64,000 bases of DNA from Eurosta solidaginis (GCF_040869045.1 NC_090319.1:237577832-237641831), one strand, 5' to 3'. Positions 32,038-44,254 are shown, numbered from the stretch's first letter. Notes: a model not told the origin generated them from the sequence alone. Numbers and translations are program-made.

Positions 32038-34851
32038 TTAAGAGTTAAGATAGGATAAGACAGTTTTCTTTATGGTAAAAAGTGAATCCGTTATATCAAA
32101 TGAATTAGAATGAGTGTTAAAATCATGACACAAACACCGAAAAGATTCATTTAATTCGAAATTAGTTCTACACTGCCTCAAAAGAAGAGGTTTGTAATGT
32201 CTTGACACCCGTGATGGGACGTTGAAATTTACTTCGTTCAAAAGAATTGGAGGAGAAATCAGTCCATTCAGGAGTTTAGCCATAAATATAACGCCTGTCA
32301 TTTCTCTACGACTTGCAAGAGTTGGAAGATTGATAAGCTTTAACCGACTAGTATAAGGTGGAAGATTATACGCAGAGTCCCACTGAAAATTCCTTAAAGA
32401 AAAAAGTAGAAATTGCTTTTGTATTGATTCAAGTCCATCTGCATGAACTCGATATTGTGGATTCCAGACTATTGATCCGTATTCTAGTATCGGTCTAACT
32501 AAGGTGATGAAAAGGGCTTTAGTTACATAAGGATCACTAAATTCGTTGGACCACCGTTTCACGTATGAAAGAACACCTCTAGCCTTATTGACAGTAGCAT
32601 TAATATGAAGGTTGAAACTAAGTTTAGCATCTATCGTGACTCCCAACTCCTCAAAATAGTTTACTGATAGAAGACAAAAATTATTAATTACGTAAGAGGC
32701 TGCTGGCAAAGATCTTCGAGATAGGCACATGAATTTGCATTTATTGAGGTTCAGCGGCATTGAATTTACGTTGCACCAAGTAACTAGGCAGTTTAAATCC
32801 GCTTGAAGCAAGGGACGTTCTTCGATAGACGCATAAGACCTAAAAAGTTTTACATCATCAGCATACATTAAGATTTTGGAATATTTTATAGTGGTACAGA
32901 TATCATTAATAAATAGCAAGAACAGAATTGGACCAAGGTGGCTGCCTCGTGGGACGCCAGAGGGAACATCGATGGCATTTGAAAAAGTATTTTTAAAAAT
33001 AACTTTTTGCGTTCGACCCCAGAGATACGACGAGATCCACTGGGTGATACCAGGTTGGAAGCCAAGCCGATCCAGCTTTTAGATAAGTAAGGAGTGGGAT
33101 ACTTTGTCAAATGCTTTACTGAAATCAGTATAAATAACTTCTGTGTGAAGATTTTCTCTAAATCCCTTAGAAACATGAGTTGTGAACTCAAGTAGATTAG
33201 TAATGGTAGATTTGCCTTTACAGAATCCGTGTTGCGGTTCTGCAATCAAAGTAGAAATGGAAAATGTTGGCTGATTGGTAACGATAGCTTCAAACAACTT
33301 TGGGATGGCCGACAACTTTGCTATTCCTCGATAGTTCTCTACACACGACCTACTACCACTTTTGTGAAGGGGTATGAGAGAAGAATCCTTCCAAGCAGAA
33401 GGAAAGACTCCACTTTTTAGGGACATATTGAATAAATCAGTTAGAGGCTGATAAATGTGTTCAGCGCATTTTTTAAGAAAACAAGTGGGAATTAAATCAG
33501 GACCGTACTTGTAAGATTCTTTCAAAGACGTTAAATATGAAAAAACTTTATCCGGATATATTTCTGGAATATTAATGGTGTTAAGTGAGTTAAGCTGAAA
33601 TAGATATTTATTTGAAAAAGTATTAAATTCATTGGAATAGTTGGACTTGAAAAATTGTGCAAAGAAGTTAGCAATATCTTGATCGTCGCTAGACAAATCA
33701 CCCTGGTATTTTAAAGCAGAGGGAAACCCTTTAACCCTACGTTTAGAGTTCACGAAATTATAGAAAGCTTTCGGATTGCAAGTTATTTTCCTTTTCATCT
33801 TACAGATGTACTTTTTGTTTAATTCAAAATATTTATGACGCAAAATAGAGTAATGCAAGTAATCGGAGTGAGAGCCCGACCTTTTGTATAATTTGAAGAG
33901 GCGAGATTTTCTGTTTTTTAAGGATTTCAGCTCTTTAGTGAACCATATTTGGACTGATTCGGTAGACACACGTTTTCGCTTAGGTACGTGATTTTCCAAA
34001 ATACCGTAAATGGTGGTATAAAAGTCAGAAACATTTTTGTCAATATCTACACCATATTTGGGCCAAGCCACTGTAGATAAAGTTTGATTAAGTTTACTAA
34101 AATTAGCCTTCGCGAATTGAAATCTGAAACTAGAGTCGTATTTAGTAGCAATGCTACTCGGAGAATTTCTTTCGAAATCGTATGCTATTTCCAGGGAAGG
34201 ATGGTAAGGGTCTTCAGGTACAGTAAGAGATTCACCCCGGCTTAGAGTACATTTTGATGTATCATCGACAAATACCAAATCAAGGGTCCTCCCGAACATG
34301 TTAGGAATTATATTTATCTGTTTAAGGCAAAGTTCAGTTATTTCGGCTAAAAATTCGTTGTTGGACAGGTTAGAAGAAATAGGTACAATATTCTGATCAT
34401 ATATGGTCCATAATACATGCGGGAGATTAAAGTCACCCAGGACTATTATCGAATCAATGGGCTTCATCAATGAGTTAACAATTTTGAGCAGGGAAATATG
34501 ATCCATATACACCGAAGGATCAGAAGATGGTGGGATATAGCAGACCGGGATATAGACACAACCCATTCCGAGATTGATTCTAATGCATTTGAATTCTGTA
34601 GAATCAATAATGGGTAAATTAACCTCAGCTGAAGGTACAGAAGAATGTACCGCAAGCAAAACTCCACCTCCAATTCTGTTCAAGCGGTCATTTCTGTATA
34701 TTTGGTAATCATGGCAAAGAATCTCTGAGTTAAATACATGAGGTTTTAGCCAAGTTTCAGTTAAAGCGATAATGTTGTAATTGCAGTTAAACGATTTCAA
34801 ATACAATTCAGTTAGTTTAGTGTTTAAACCTCTAACATTTTGATAAAACAA
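32038..34851 (-). pseudogene. ORF2: endonuclease-reverse transcriptase with one premature stop
   Basis: A single 938-codon frame runs from Met at 34,851 to 32,038, broken only by a TAA at 33,079-33,081. The N-terminal APE endonuclease shows FYQNVRGLNTK, ALTETWL, GGGVLLAVHSS and VLGDFNLPHVLW. The reverse transcriptase shows YTDFSKAFDKVSH, then (after the stop) a GVPRGSHLGPILFLLF block and LMYADDVKLF near 32,850. The C-terminal part has RWSNEFSDPYVTKALF and ILEYGSIVWNPQ, typical of Jockey/CR1-group proteins; no RNase H is seen. The protein would nick target DNA and copy the element's RNA there. With one stop in the palm it is inactive, but all catalytic motifs remain. Confidence 0.9.
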
Positions 34852-34871
34852 ATTTAGGACCGATTTAACAT

Positions 34872-35478
34872 TCAGTTTTTTGATGTAATATTGTTATGTG
34901 GAAGTGTAGCAAGATTTGAAATATTAGTATTACGCCTACGCTCGAATTCCCGCACAAAAGCACCGGGCGGCCAAAAAGAATTATTTAATATAGTATCAAA
35001 ATGTTGTGCGGATACATCAATCCTAAAAGACGAAATATCCCTAGGATAGTTAAAATTGAATTTTCGAACTGTCACGTTTTCAAATTTAAGCTTAGCGATG
35101 ATGTACGACTTTAGGTCCTCTTCTGTGGTGTCTTTATCAAATCCTGACACAAAAACAGATTTTTTAATAGGGACAACAATAGGATTGTTAGACGGCGGTT
35201 CGGATTCCGTAGAAGGGTTTTGTGGATCTTGATTATCTTTTGCAGAATATTTTTTAGGTTTTGTTAAAGAAATCTTGGATGAAGATGGCTGAGCTGGTAA
35301 GGGACTTGAAGATGCCAGATTTATTAATTCGATAGTTGGGGGTGCTGTAACTACGGGTGGAGGAACTTCAGCAACGGCATTGAGTGTCGGAGCACTAGAG
35401 GAGGCATTACAATTTCTATGTTGGTTTACGTTAGTTAAGTCATCCTGATATTTGAAAGACTTAAATAAGTTTTCATAC
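34872..35478 (-). CDS. ORF1 RNA-binding-type protein of the non-LTR element
   Basis: Open for about 200 codons to a stop at 34,872. A Pro/Ser-rich N-terminal half (VPPPVVTAPPTIELINLA) leads to KKSVFVSGFDKDTTEEDLK, KLKFENVTVRKFNFNY, ISSFRIDVSAQHFDTIL and FWPPGAFVREFERRR. The second half resembles the folded domain found in ORF1 proteins of several insect non-LTR elements, thought to bind the element's RNA. No start codon occurs in frame before 35,150; either it begins at that Met (93 residues) or the 5' end is missing. Copy 2 carries a matching ORF1 at 63,332-63,765. Confidence 0.75.
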
Positions 35479-35689
35479 TGGATGACTTTCTTTCTTATAC
35501 AGCAAAAGTTTTACATTTGGTTTTTTAAAAGTGGGCGTAAATTTTTAGAATTTGCAAAGCAAAAATATATTTAAATATTCGGGTTAATAACCTTTTCATA
35601 TGTCTAAAAATATTTATTAAATCTCTAAATGGAGACTTAGAATAAAAAACTATGTTCAAGATAAATTTCTTTTCGGATAATATTATATA

Positions 35690-36456
35690 CTAGCTATACC
35701 CGGCGTACGTTTTAACGCCCGAGATCGAATGAATGTTGCGTTATTTTTTCTGGTTTGTTTGTTAATAATTTAGTTTATGGATATGTAAATTGAATTAAAT
35801 TTTGTACGCATATTTGGAGAAATTTTCGTTTAAAACCTTTTATTATTGTATCTTATTCTAATGCATGTGGGTACACAATATTTTTGGTTTTTTCGTTCGG
35901 TGCAAAGAAAAAAAAAATGTTTGACGTTCCAACTCCAGAGCAAGCAATATATAGCTGGCCATGGGAAAAGCACGGACTCTCTAAATTTAATCCTGCAACA
36001 GTAAGCGATTGTCCTTGTGTTTTGTTGATTGTAATTGCAAAAGCAAGGCGTACAGGAAACTGTAGGAGCTTCAAATTGAATGGCAAAACTGTAGGAATCA
36101 TTGGGATCCGTGGAATGAGCACATCTTCACCTTCGCTTTTACCGCTGATGGTTGTTGTTTCGATAACATCCGGCATTAATTTCTTAACGCAAAGTTTGGT
36201 TCCATTGCACAATTTTGGTGGATCTAAGTTCCGAAGAAGCATGATTTGTGAACCAATTTTCAAAGTTAATATATGCGCAGGCATTCCAGAGAGTTTAGAA
36301 ATTCAATTGGATAATTCACAATTTGATCTTCATCTGTAACTATGTCGATCGATTTATATTTCGCCACTTCACCAGGAATTTGGTTTTGAATGCGATCATT
36401 GATTTTGTTAACATGATCATTTTTGGGAGCTAAGATTGCTCGTTCGCATAGCCAAA
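35690..36456 (-). pseudogene. Helitron helicase C-terminus and 3' terminus
   Basis: Reading leftward, WLCERAIL (36,454-36,431) and APKNDHVNKIN begin a PIF1-type Helitron helicase, followed by FLNSLE, a frameshift near 36,285, then the 143-codon frame 35,853-36,284 with MLLRNLDPPKLCNGTKL and AFAITINKTQGQSL (helicase motifs V and VI) and GQLYIACSGVG. About 160 bases later the sequence ends in GCCGGGTATAGCTAG before T, a Helitron-like CTRR terminus. The Rep nuclease and the front of the helicase are absent: other fragments occupy the region from 36,480. The helicase would unwind DNA during rolling-circle transposition; this copy is dead. Confidence 0.82.
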
Positions 36457-36715
36457 AAAAACTTAAATTTAAAATTCTTTATTCTGAAATATGAAAAACC
36501 TTCATTTTTAATACTTCATGGTTGAAGGAAATCCTTGCACTTTACGTCTTGAGTTTACGAAACCAGGAAAAGACTGGGATGGAGATAATATTCATTCTCG
36601 TTTTACAGATATTAGGTAGGCAGGTAAGTATAATGGCTGCGACCCTGATCGCCCAAATAGCTAATGGAAAGCGGTTTTGATGCCATAAAACTCGTCTGAA
36701 CCTACTGAGTACGAC

Positions 36716-37460
36716 ATGGAAATGTTTTACAACCAGCCTGAAATGTTTATAAAATCAAGAATTTTTGCCATCCCTATTTCCGCCAATCTTCTTAGATCTT
36801 CCAAAAAAGGGCTCCCGAATGATCTTAAACGGGTTATAGCTAGAGTCGGGCTTTTAAACAGAAAGTGCTCGATAGTCTCTTTTTCAGCATTGTCCTTAAA
36901 ACTTCTGCAGTGGTAATTGTGCGGAATGCCCATTTTTTCCGCATGCGTGCCTAAAGCCCAGTAACCAGTGTAGACCGCTATAAGTTTTTGGGTGTCGGCC
37001 ATTGATCTCCCCAGCAGATACGTTGTTTTTCTTTCGTTGTAGTCCGGCCAAATGGCTTTTGAAATCGCACAAGCCGCGGTGCTCTTCGATTTTTGTTGGG
37101 CTTTGTTCACATACAAATCTCGAATATCTCCCTTGGCCACCCCAAGGGGTATACCTACTTCGACACTGGCTATTCCCTCAGCCCCCTCTACTGAGCCTCT
37201 ACGTGCCAGTTCATCAGCCATCTCATTTCCCTCGATTTCCCTATATCCCGGAACCCAGGGTGTCGGTCAGCGCCGATAAGAGTTGTTTGCATGACCTTAC
37301 CAGCTTTGAGATAGTATATGGTGCAGCTAACGCCTTCATTGATGCTTGATTGTCAGAAAGGATAGACACTTTGCCAGTTATGCTCCTAGCCTCGAGTAAT
37401 TTACAGGCCTGCCAAATTGCGAGGACTCCTGCTTGAAATACACTGCAGTATGACGGTAGT
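36716..37460 (-). pseudogene. RNase H domain and tail of a non-LTR retrotransposon
   Basis: The reverse complement from 37,460 reads QAGVLAIWQACKLLEAR, SILSDNQASMKALAAPY, a frameshift, then MADELARRGS, typical of the RNase H of LOA/R1/I-type elements. A tail with WALGTHAEKMGIPHNYHCRS and ETIEHFLFKSPTLA continues to 36,727. RNase H removes RNA from the cDNA hybrid. The reverse transcriptase is missing. It is a different element from the two-ORF family around it. Confidence 0.75.
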
Positions 37461-37479
37461 TTGAGCGACGCTTACAGAT

Positions 37480-38760
37480 ATTAGTTTTTGTAACATTTTA
37501 TATTCAATCCAAAATATTTCTGACGCAAAATGGAATGCTGTAAGTAATGTCTGTTTAATTCTGAATTTTTAAATAATTCAAATATCCCGTGATTCTATTT
37601 TTTATGGATTTGAGATCCTTAGTGAACCTTTGTTCATCATAGGAACATATACGTTTGGGAATATATTTTTCAAACAGACTGTAAAGAGTACAATTAAAAA
37701 GGCGAAGCCATCTATATCATCATCATTTTCAGGCCAAATTATTTCAGACAATTCTTTATTTAACATTTAAAAGTTGGCTTTAGAAAAACCAAATTTAAAA
37801 CGACTAATGGTTGAAGATGCAGTACCACAACATTGATCATTACTTCGGGTAGAGCAGACTTGTAAAAAATTAAGATATGTCATCAACATAAATTAATAGC
37901 GTTTTCTTTTCTGAAATAAACTGTTGCCTAAGTAAATGGTAAAGCCTTGATAGAGTTACCCCTACCCCAGAAAATTTTAAACATTTATAGTGCATACAAA
38001 GAACTCACCATATTCACTCATATTAACAGAGTATATGTGGAACTTAAGAGCGAATTGAGAGTTTCACAGAGTTCCACTGCCACACCGCCATTTTATACAG
38101 GGTAAAAGTGTAACGCTTTTGCGTTGCGAGCAGGCAACAATTTTCACAAAAGAACGAAATACCCCGTAGATTCGTTGCCTTTTTTTTAGAATAGAACAAC
38201 AACCCTTGCGCGGCGTACAAAAAGTGTAACACTTTAGCCAGAAAAGAAAACGCTATAAGTCTAGGCCTTCCCCAAATTTATTAGGGATGATGTTAATTTG
38301 ATTAAGGCAAAGCTCGAACATTTCATCCAAAAAGTCATTTCAACCAAGTCTGAACGGAATCGGAGCAATGGTTCCATCAAAGGTGTTCCACGATATCTGA
38401 GGTAGGTTGAAGTCACGTAAGACACCAACGAGTCACAAGTTCGTGGCATCAAATGTATAGTTTCGAACACGGAGATAAGTTTAAGGTGGTGTCAGAGGCA
38501 GTGGGAATGTAGAAAACAGGCAAGTACATATGGACGTTGCCTAATATAATACGGATGCTCTTGAGCTCAATGGAGTTCGTAATAGGAACGTTGAATTCCT
38601 TGGAAGGAATTGGAGAATGAACGGCGAGAAGGACACTACCTTCGACCCTGTTAATGCGATCATTTCTGAAAACCTGGTACTCATTAAACAAAATTTCAGT
38701 ATTAAAAATGTGAGGTTTCAGGCAAGTTTCGGCGAATGAAATAACGTGACCTGGCGAGAT
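37480..38760 (-). pseudogene. Third, fragmentary copy of the two-ORF non-LTR family
   Basis: The 38,449-38,691 frame (YQVFRNDRINRVEGSVLLAV) and the following NQINIIPNKFG phrase near 38,300 match the endonuclease of copy 1 at about 60-70 percent by eye. Positions 37,490-37,700 match the region just before the reverse transcriptase. A short foreign piece lies at about 38,010-38,250. Stops and frameshifts are frequent. Confidence 0.65.
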
Positions 38761-38769
38761 ATCTCGATC

Positions 38770-39200
38770 CTAGATAAATAACGATTCCGAAATAGTCCAA
38801 AAAAAGTCGCGAAATGACTCTGACGAGATCCCGGACCGATCCCGAAAACCATTCATAAATGGCGCCGGAAGGGTCGGCAAATGATCCCGAAATAATCCAG
38901 AAAAGGTCACGAAATTACCCTGACGGGATCCCGGAGGGTTCACGAAGACCATCCAGAAATGATCCCTGAAGGATCCCCTAATGATCCCGAAATATGTAGT
39001 TCCGAAATGAAAAGTTCCAAGACGACACCGACATAGTCCCGAAAAAGTCGCCAAATGACTCTGACGAGATCCCGGACGAATCCCGAAAACCATCCATAAA
39101 TGATGACGGAAGGGTCGGCAAATGATCCCGAAATAATCCAGAAGAAGTCCCAAAATTATCCCGACGGGATCCGAAATGATCCCGGAAGGGTCCTGAAATA
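38770..39200. repeat. 242-bp tandem duplication built of GATCCCGAAAT-like words
   Basis: A block with TGACTCTGACGAGATCCCGG at about 38,815 returns 242 bases later at about 39,057. Inside each unit, 20-25-base sub-repeats contain GATCCCGAAAT, CCGGAAGGGTC and similar. No protein is suggested despite an open minus frame (38,770-39,153). Confidence 0.7.
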
Positions 39201-39499
39201 ACCCCGACCGGATTAAAAATAAGGTGAAGCTAATAATAAAAGAATGTTAATAAGGCAGCAGGCACGGAAAGAAGAGTTACAAACAAACAAACATACAGGT
39301 GAAGCTAATAAAAGCGTGTTAATAAAAACAATTGAAGGAGGGTGGATGGCGGGAGGAAAAGGAGAGGACCACTGATCGTGTTTCCAATATTGTTTAGATC
39401 TCGATCCGTATGAGCCAGATACCAAAAATTATTGATTTAGGAGAAAATTTATTTCAAGTTATAACAATTTATAGATTTTGACCAGGGTGAAGAGGAGGA

Positions 39500-39540
39500 G
39501 GGGGGGGGGGGGGGGGGGGGAGGTGGGGGAGGTGGGGGAG
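39500..39540 (+). repeat. G run of 21 followed by GGTGGGGGA repeats
   Basis: Twenty-one consecutive G at 39,500-39,520, then AGGTGGGGGAGGTGGGGGAG. It could form a G-quadruplex. Such runs are error-prone in assembly, so the exact length is doubtful. Confidence 0.9.
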
Positions 39541-39559
39541 AGTGTCACTGCTTAAAAGT

Positions 39560-39897
39560 TATAATGTGTAAAAATTATTAAAAAGCAATTTTTCAACCCC
39601 CTTTCCATTTTTAAAAATATCTAGCCAGTAGACTATTTTCTATCTGTATGCTAAATTTCATCAAAATCTGTGTAGCCATTCTGGCGTGGTTCAGTCACAA
39701 AGACTAAAAAATTAAATTAAGTTATAACTGTTCCCAAGGGGTGTGGACCTCCCCTCTTTTCAAAAATATATAGCTTGTAGATCCTTCTAGAAAATTGACT
39801 ATATGTGTACCAAATTTTATCTAAATCCGTCTAGCTGTCCTTGCGTGGTTGAGTCACAAAAACAAACGTCTGGACATCCAAACTTTCACATTATAAT
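39560..39897 (-). mobile_element. Possible Helitron 5' end matching the helicase remnant
   Basis: Read on the minus strand this starts with an A+T-rich stretch, then AATGTGAAAGTTTGGATGTC and a GTTTGTTTTTGTGACTC-like phrase; similar starts occur on insect Helitrons as I recall. Its orientation fits the helicase and CTAG end at 35,690, so both may be ends of one Helitron filled with later fragments. Two internal copies of an about 180-base phrase (TTTCAAAAATAT, CTGTCCTTGCGTGGTTGAGT) are seen. Confidence 0.4.
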
Positions 39898-40650
39898 ATT
39901 GTGGCGAATATTAGCATTTCTAACACCACTATGCTGTAAGTAAATAAACACAACGACAGTAAGCCATTTATACGCATACATAGAAGGCAACGAAGAATAT
40001 TTCACACACATAACCAACTGATTGAAGCGAAGAAATTATTTCACATACACAAGTAGTCAGCAGATAAGAACGAAGAAGAAAGAGAAACAATCACAAATCA
40101 CGTTCTCATCAGCTAAGAGCAGAAGCTGTTACACATTCATAGGTATATAGCTAGAAGAAAGACATAAGTAACGTTCCAATGACGTGTGAACCAGATACGG
40201 ATAGAAATTTAACATGCAAATGCTACAAAAACGTTGTGATCCTGATATTTATCTGGTTAAATTTCTGGTCCGTACAGCAGTTCTGTTCGTTTTGTTTTAT
40301 AGTAGATTTTTTGAGAGCTAGCCAGTTTTGAGTTGGTAGCACTGAAATAAATATGTGTACATATGTGTATACATAAAAGATTTTGCTATATTTAAAAGCA
40401 AAAACACGGCAAGAGTAAACTACTAGAAGGAAATGTAATTCTATCAGTACCTTAAATTTTTGTGTAAATTTCTTCTTATTTTCAACAAACAGATGTTCGT
40501 GAAAAGTCTAGACTTTCGGAGAAATAGGTGAACGAGGCTAACTGGGAGTATAAAAGCAACGCGGTGCAAGTGATAATAGCCAGTTTGATTTAACACGCTA
40601 TTAGTGAAGTACGCGATAATAGTAATTATGAAGTACTACTGCCACAGTAA
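39898..40650 (+). mobile_element. Putative solo LTR
   Basis: Begins TGTGGCGAATATTAGCATTT and continues for about 750 bases without coding signal. A strong core promoter lies near its end: TATAAAA at 40,549-40,555 and an initiator-like CCAGTTT with A at 40,582, 33 bases downstream. No partner LTR was found. The right limit is uncertain. Sequence to 40,965 has short frames with a possible gag-like fragment (SPVISRANIQGKDMHRALQL) that I cannot assign. Confidence 0.45.
40549..40585 (+). promoter_or_regulatory. TATA plus initiator core promoter of the putative LTR
   Basis: TATAAAA at 40,549 and GCCAGTTTG around 40,582 are at the spacing usual for insect RNA polymerase II promoters. Activity is inferred only. 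Confidence 0.5.
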
Positions 40651-40965
40651 AGTTGTAAATGAAGACCATTTTGCCATACCGAATATTGGAGTTCGACAGT
40701 TCAGAGATTCGAACGATTGCAGAAGGTGCAAAACAAACAGAATTTCCCAATATTATTCACAATGTTCAATCTTCAAAGTCGCTTCGAAAAGCACAAACCA
40801 ATTTTCCAAAGCTTTCGCCAGTTATTTCTCGAGCAAATATTCAGGGAAAGGATATGCACAGAGCTCTACAACTTGTATGAAGAATTACTGGATTGTTTCG
40901 AAAGTGATTTCGTCTCTGAAGTTAAAATGAGGAGGCAAAAATTTGTTGGATGCGCTGTCGTGTAG

Positions 40966-43738
40966 TTTTCTTAAAATCAAAATCTCCAGGACCTGAAATT
41001 TTCGTTTTTTTAAGGTAATAAATGTGAGCGCATTCAAAAATGTAAATATGTTATTGCAAGTTTTTGCAAGATTGCCAGTTACTACTCTAGAACGTTCATT
41101 TTCAACCTGAAATGTGAACGCAATCAAAAATGTAAAAAAAATGTTTCCAATATAGTGTTATGCCAATGATAGTGTAATGCGCTCAAAATTTAGTACACTA
41201 CCCCTACCCATGACTTTATTAAAAGAAAGCATAACCTAGTTTTGGTCTCGAACTTTATTCGTTAAGATTACAGCCAATGACACTCAAGGTAGATGTACTA
41301 TGGCAACGAATTTAGTTCTGTGTATGTCTGACCATCATAAAAGCTTCAATTTTTTGCAGCGCTTTGTTTTTTGAATTTAACACTTCTTCCCTCTCGTATG
41401 CACTAGTACCTAGGAAAACTTTTTTTACGCTGCAATTGTTAACATAAAGATGTTAGTTTAATAAAAGGAAAAAAACATGTTTTATGTTTTAAAACCCTGA
41501 AACTGTCACGTATTAGATTCAAGTTAATACCGAAATTGTTGTGCAAACATTTTAATAATTAAACTCAATTCCGCCAGGACTGATCAAAAACTAATAGTGA
41601 AATTTTACCGACATTGTCTTTAACAAGTTTGACGCCCTTAGTAAAAAGCCAGTAAAGTATAAAAGGTGAAATCAGAGAAAATTGAATTGTTTTTTAGAAA
41701 TTTAAATTTTTTTATTTAAACAAGAAATTTAGTGATGAGTAAAGGAGCGTTTGTTTGGTTAATGAGTAAATTATAGTCAACGAAATATATTGGCATTAAA
41801 ATTTCTAAAACGAATTAAAGAAACCTCACTTTTTGCTTTGGATGGCAGCATTACACTAGTAATCTTTACTATCACTGTAGTTTTTATTGATAGTAAAGAT
41901 TTTCCCGCTTTTATTAAGTTTTAGCGATTAGTGGACCGTTCTATGCACAACCCTGAACTCAGAGCAAATCAAAGGTAATGGGGGTTAACACTTCTTTTCG
42001 CTTGTTGATTTTTTTTAAAATTCTATATAATAATATTTTTAGTTTTACTAAAGCCACATCATCGTTTTTATAAGAAGATAAAAACAATTATTTTTATGTA
42101 TAACACGAGGCTTTTCCCAAAACTAAACGTACTTACGTGTCACCCCAAGAAATGCTTAATACATACAGCGCATCCAGCAAACACAACTGTTGATGAGTCG
42201 CTGAGTGAAAACTTCCTGAACGCACCGTTGAGTATTTTCGATCTACTGACTGGTTAGGATTTTACTTTTTTTACTGAGGGAAACTTTTTTTGCTACATTT
42301 ACTCTACCTTTAAATTTGTATTCGCTGATAGCACCCGTTTACTTACCTATTTTTAACCATGTATGTATTAAAATATTTTGTTGCATACATGTTGAGCTCT
42401 CTTGGTCGAAAGAATTTGTGGAAATGAAGCATCATTCCACGTTTCTGAATATATTATTAAATTTCAACTAATTTAGAAGAAAGGGGTGGCATTTCGTGTG
42501 TTGTCAATGTTAAGGTGAGTTAAGGTTATCGCACCAATCAGGAATCTTCTGAACTATGAAAATTCAGTACATAGAACACATTTACTTATGTACAACCACA
42601 TACCCTTATATTTACATAATGATTATTTATAAAGAATTCATTCAAATGGTAAACATATATTAACAAATGAATATACATACATATATATATGTAGCTTCTG
42701 CTTATTTGATGCGAACTATGTCCCCATATGTCAGATTGTAAACCATCGGAATTGGAATACTAAAGTTTGGCACGAACTCCATCTACCCTTATGACTGAAG
42801 TGCAACAAATGTATCTACATGGGAATCGTTTCGTAAATTCTATTAAGTAGAAGCTTGAAGCAATATACTACGCTCTACTTCTTCCATTTTCTAGCATCCT
42901 TATTATGATTATTACATTTTTTTTTCCGAATCGTACCGGAAGTTTCGCAAAACTTTTTTTTGTTCGTAAATATTTGCACTAAATTGGAATGAAAACCACC
43001 AGCCAATGTTTCCCTCAGACGTAGGGGATGGAGAAAACAACCCCTAACTGGAGGTGGAATGAAGGTAAAGAGATTGCCATTATACACAAATTGAAATTTC
43101 TTTCGCAAAATGCTTACAACTAATGCATAGTAAAAGATTGAATTGATATCAAAAATAAGAATAAGAGAAAGTCGAAGTACAGTTTCATACATGCATAAAT
43201 GCAAATTGTTTAGGATAATTTTTCTGCAAAGCACTTAAAAAGATATATGTATACATATGTATATGTACATTTTAGTACTTTATATTAACGTTATAAGTCG
43301 CAACATACTTGGTCTCACTTATTTCTTGTTAAACTCATCTGGCAATGTTCTCTCGAAATTATGTTCGGTGGAATATTAAGATTTAAGAGGAAAATTTAAA
43401 AAAAGGTCAAAGTCTTAGTTTTTTATAACAAAAAAATCTTTAGAAAAGTATATTTGTAATAACTTGATGTGTAATAAATGAATTCCTTTAAGATATTCTT
43501 GTTAATAAAAAAATTTAAATTTTGACATTTTTTAAACTTTTCCCTTAAATCTCAACACCGGTTAATGACAATGGTTATTTACTCATTTTGTTTTGTTTAT
43601 TTTCGGATGAATATAACTGATGAATATTGGAATTATTAACGGCCTCCCCCAGTCAAATATCTTTCCGCAGAACTACAAGTGGCAAGTGGAATTCTAAGTC
43701 CCATGCTCTCTGAAATCAAGAATGCCTGTCTAAGACAC
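40966..43738. other. Long unassigned interval
   Basis: About 2.8 kb of A+T-rich sequence. I see no recognisable protein, array or element end. Short direct phrases recur near 41,015-41,135 (AAATGTGARCGCAWTCAAAAATGTAAA, written here in ambiguity code as two near-copies about 85 bases apart). This is the best candidate in the window for ordinary intergenic or intronic host DNA. Confidence 0.4.
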
Positions 43739-44050
43739 TGTTTTTGAGTTCACTTAACGCGCCTATTTTTCAGGAAAAATAAGACCAATGATTTTTATTA
43801 AGTGGATGCTTTTAAACTTTAATTTTATTCGTTGTCTCTAATAAACTGGATATTTTTACAAAGTTATTTCAATATTTATACCTTTTAAGTATGATCTGAT
43901 TCTGGCTTTAGATCGTACATAAAAAACATTCATATATGCGAGTATGTAACAAAAGCATATCATGTATTTGTACGCTATATGCTAGGTATGAAAATGAAAT
44001 GAAAACAAAGAATAAGGAAAATTGGCAAATTAGCAACAATGTAGTTCATT
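43739..44050 (-). repeat. Left (3') LTR of the BEL/Pao element, inner limit approximate
   Basis: Shares about 125 bases with 49,656-49,780 at roughly 85-90 percent by eye, including GGATGCTTTTAAACTTTAA. The divergence implies an old insertion. Confidence 0.65.
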
Positions 44051-44254
44051 TTAGGTTCACACCGAGTTAATCGAAACTGTCGGTGACATCCCCTCGCGTG
44101 TAAACTAGCTCGTCTCAGTATGTTTACTTCGCATATCGCAGACATCTAGTACTGCAATTTTGACTACGGGCCGATGAAGTATACCAGATGATGTTTTGAC
44201 TTTCACGCTTCGAACTTGGCCATCCTTAGCTGACACAACGTCTACTACTTTACC

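Larger units (their letters stand above)
31757..35490 (-). mobile_element. Two-ORF non-LTR retrotransposon, copy 1 (nearly intact)
   Basis: Minus-strand element ending in an ATT repeat (31,757-31,778 on the plus strand reads TAATAATAATAATAA). The 3' untranslated part is about 260 bases and shares GTCGAGATCT and CAGCTACAGAA phrases with copy 2 (60,898-63,780). ORF1 and ORF2 are separated by about 20 bases. The 5' end is near 35,490, where ORF1 is open without an early Met, so the element is probably slightly 5'-truncated. No target duplication could be fixed. Confidence 0.85.

Noticed and set aside
38770..39153. 127-codon minus-strand frame
   Set aside because: It lies wholly in tandem DNA repeats; the apparent repeats in the protein follow from the DNA.
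42875..43234. 119-codon minus-strand frame as a host gene
   Set aside because: Low-complexity, A+T-driven composition and no recognisable domain or splice context.
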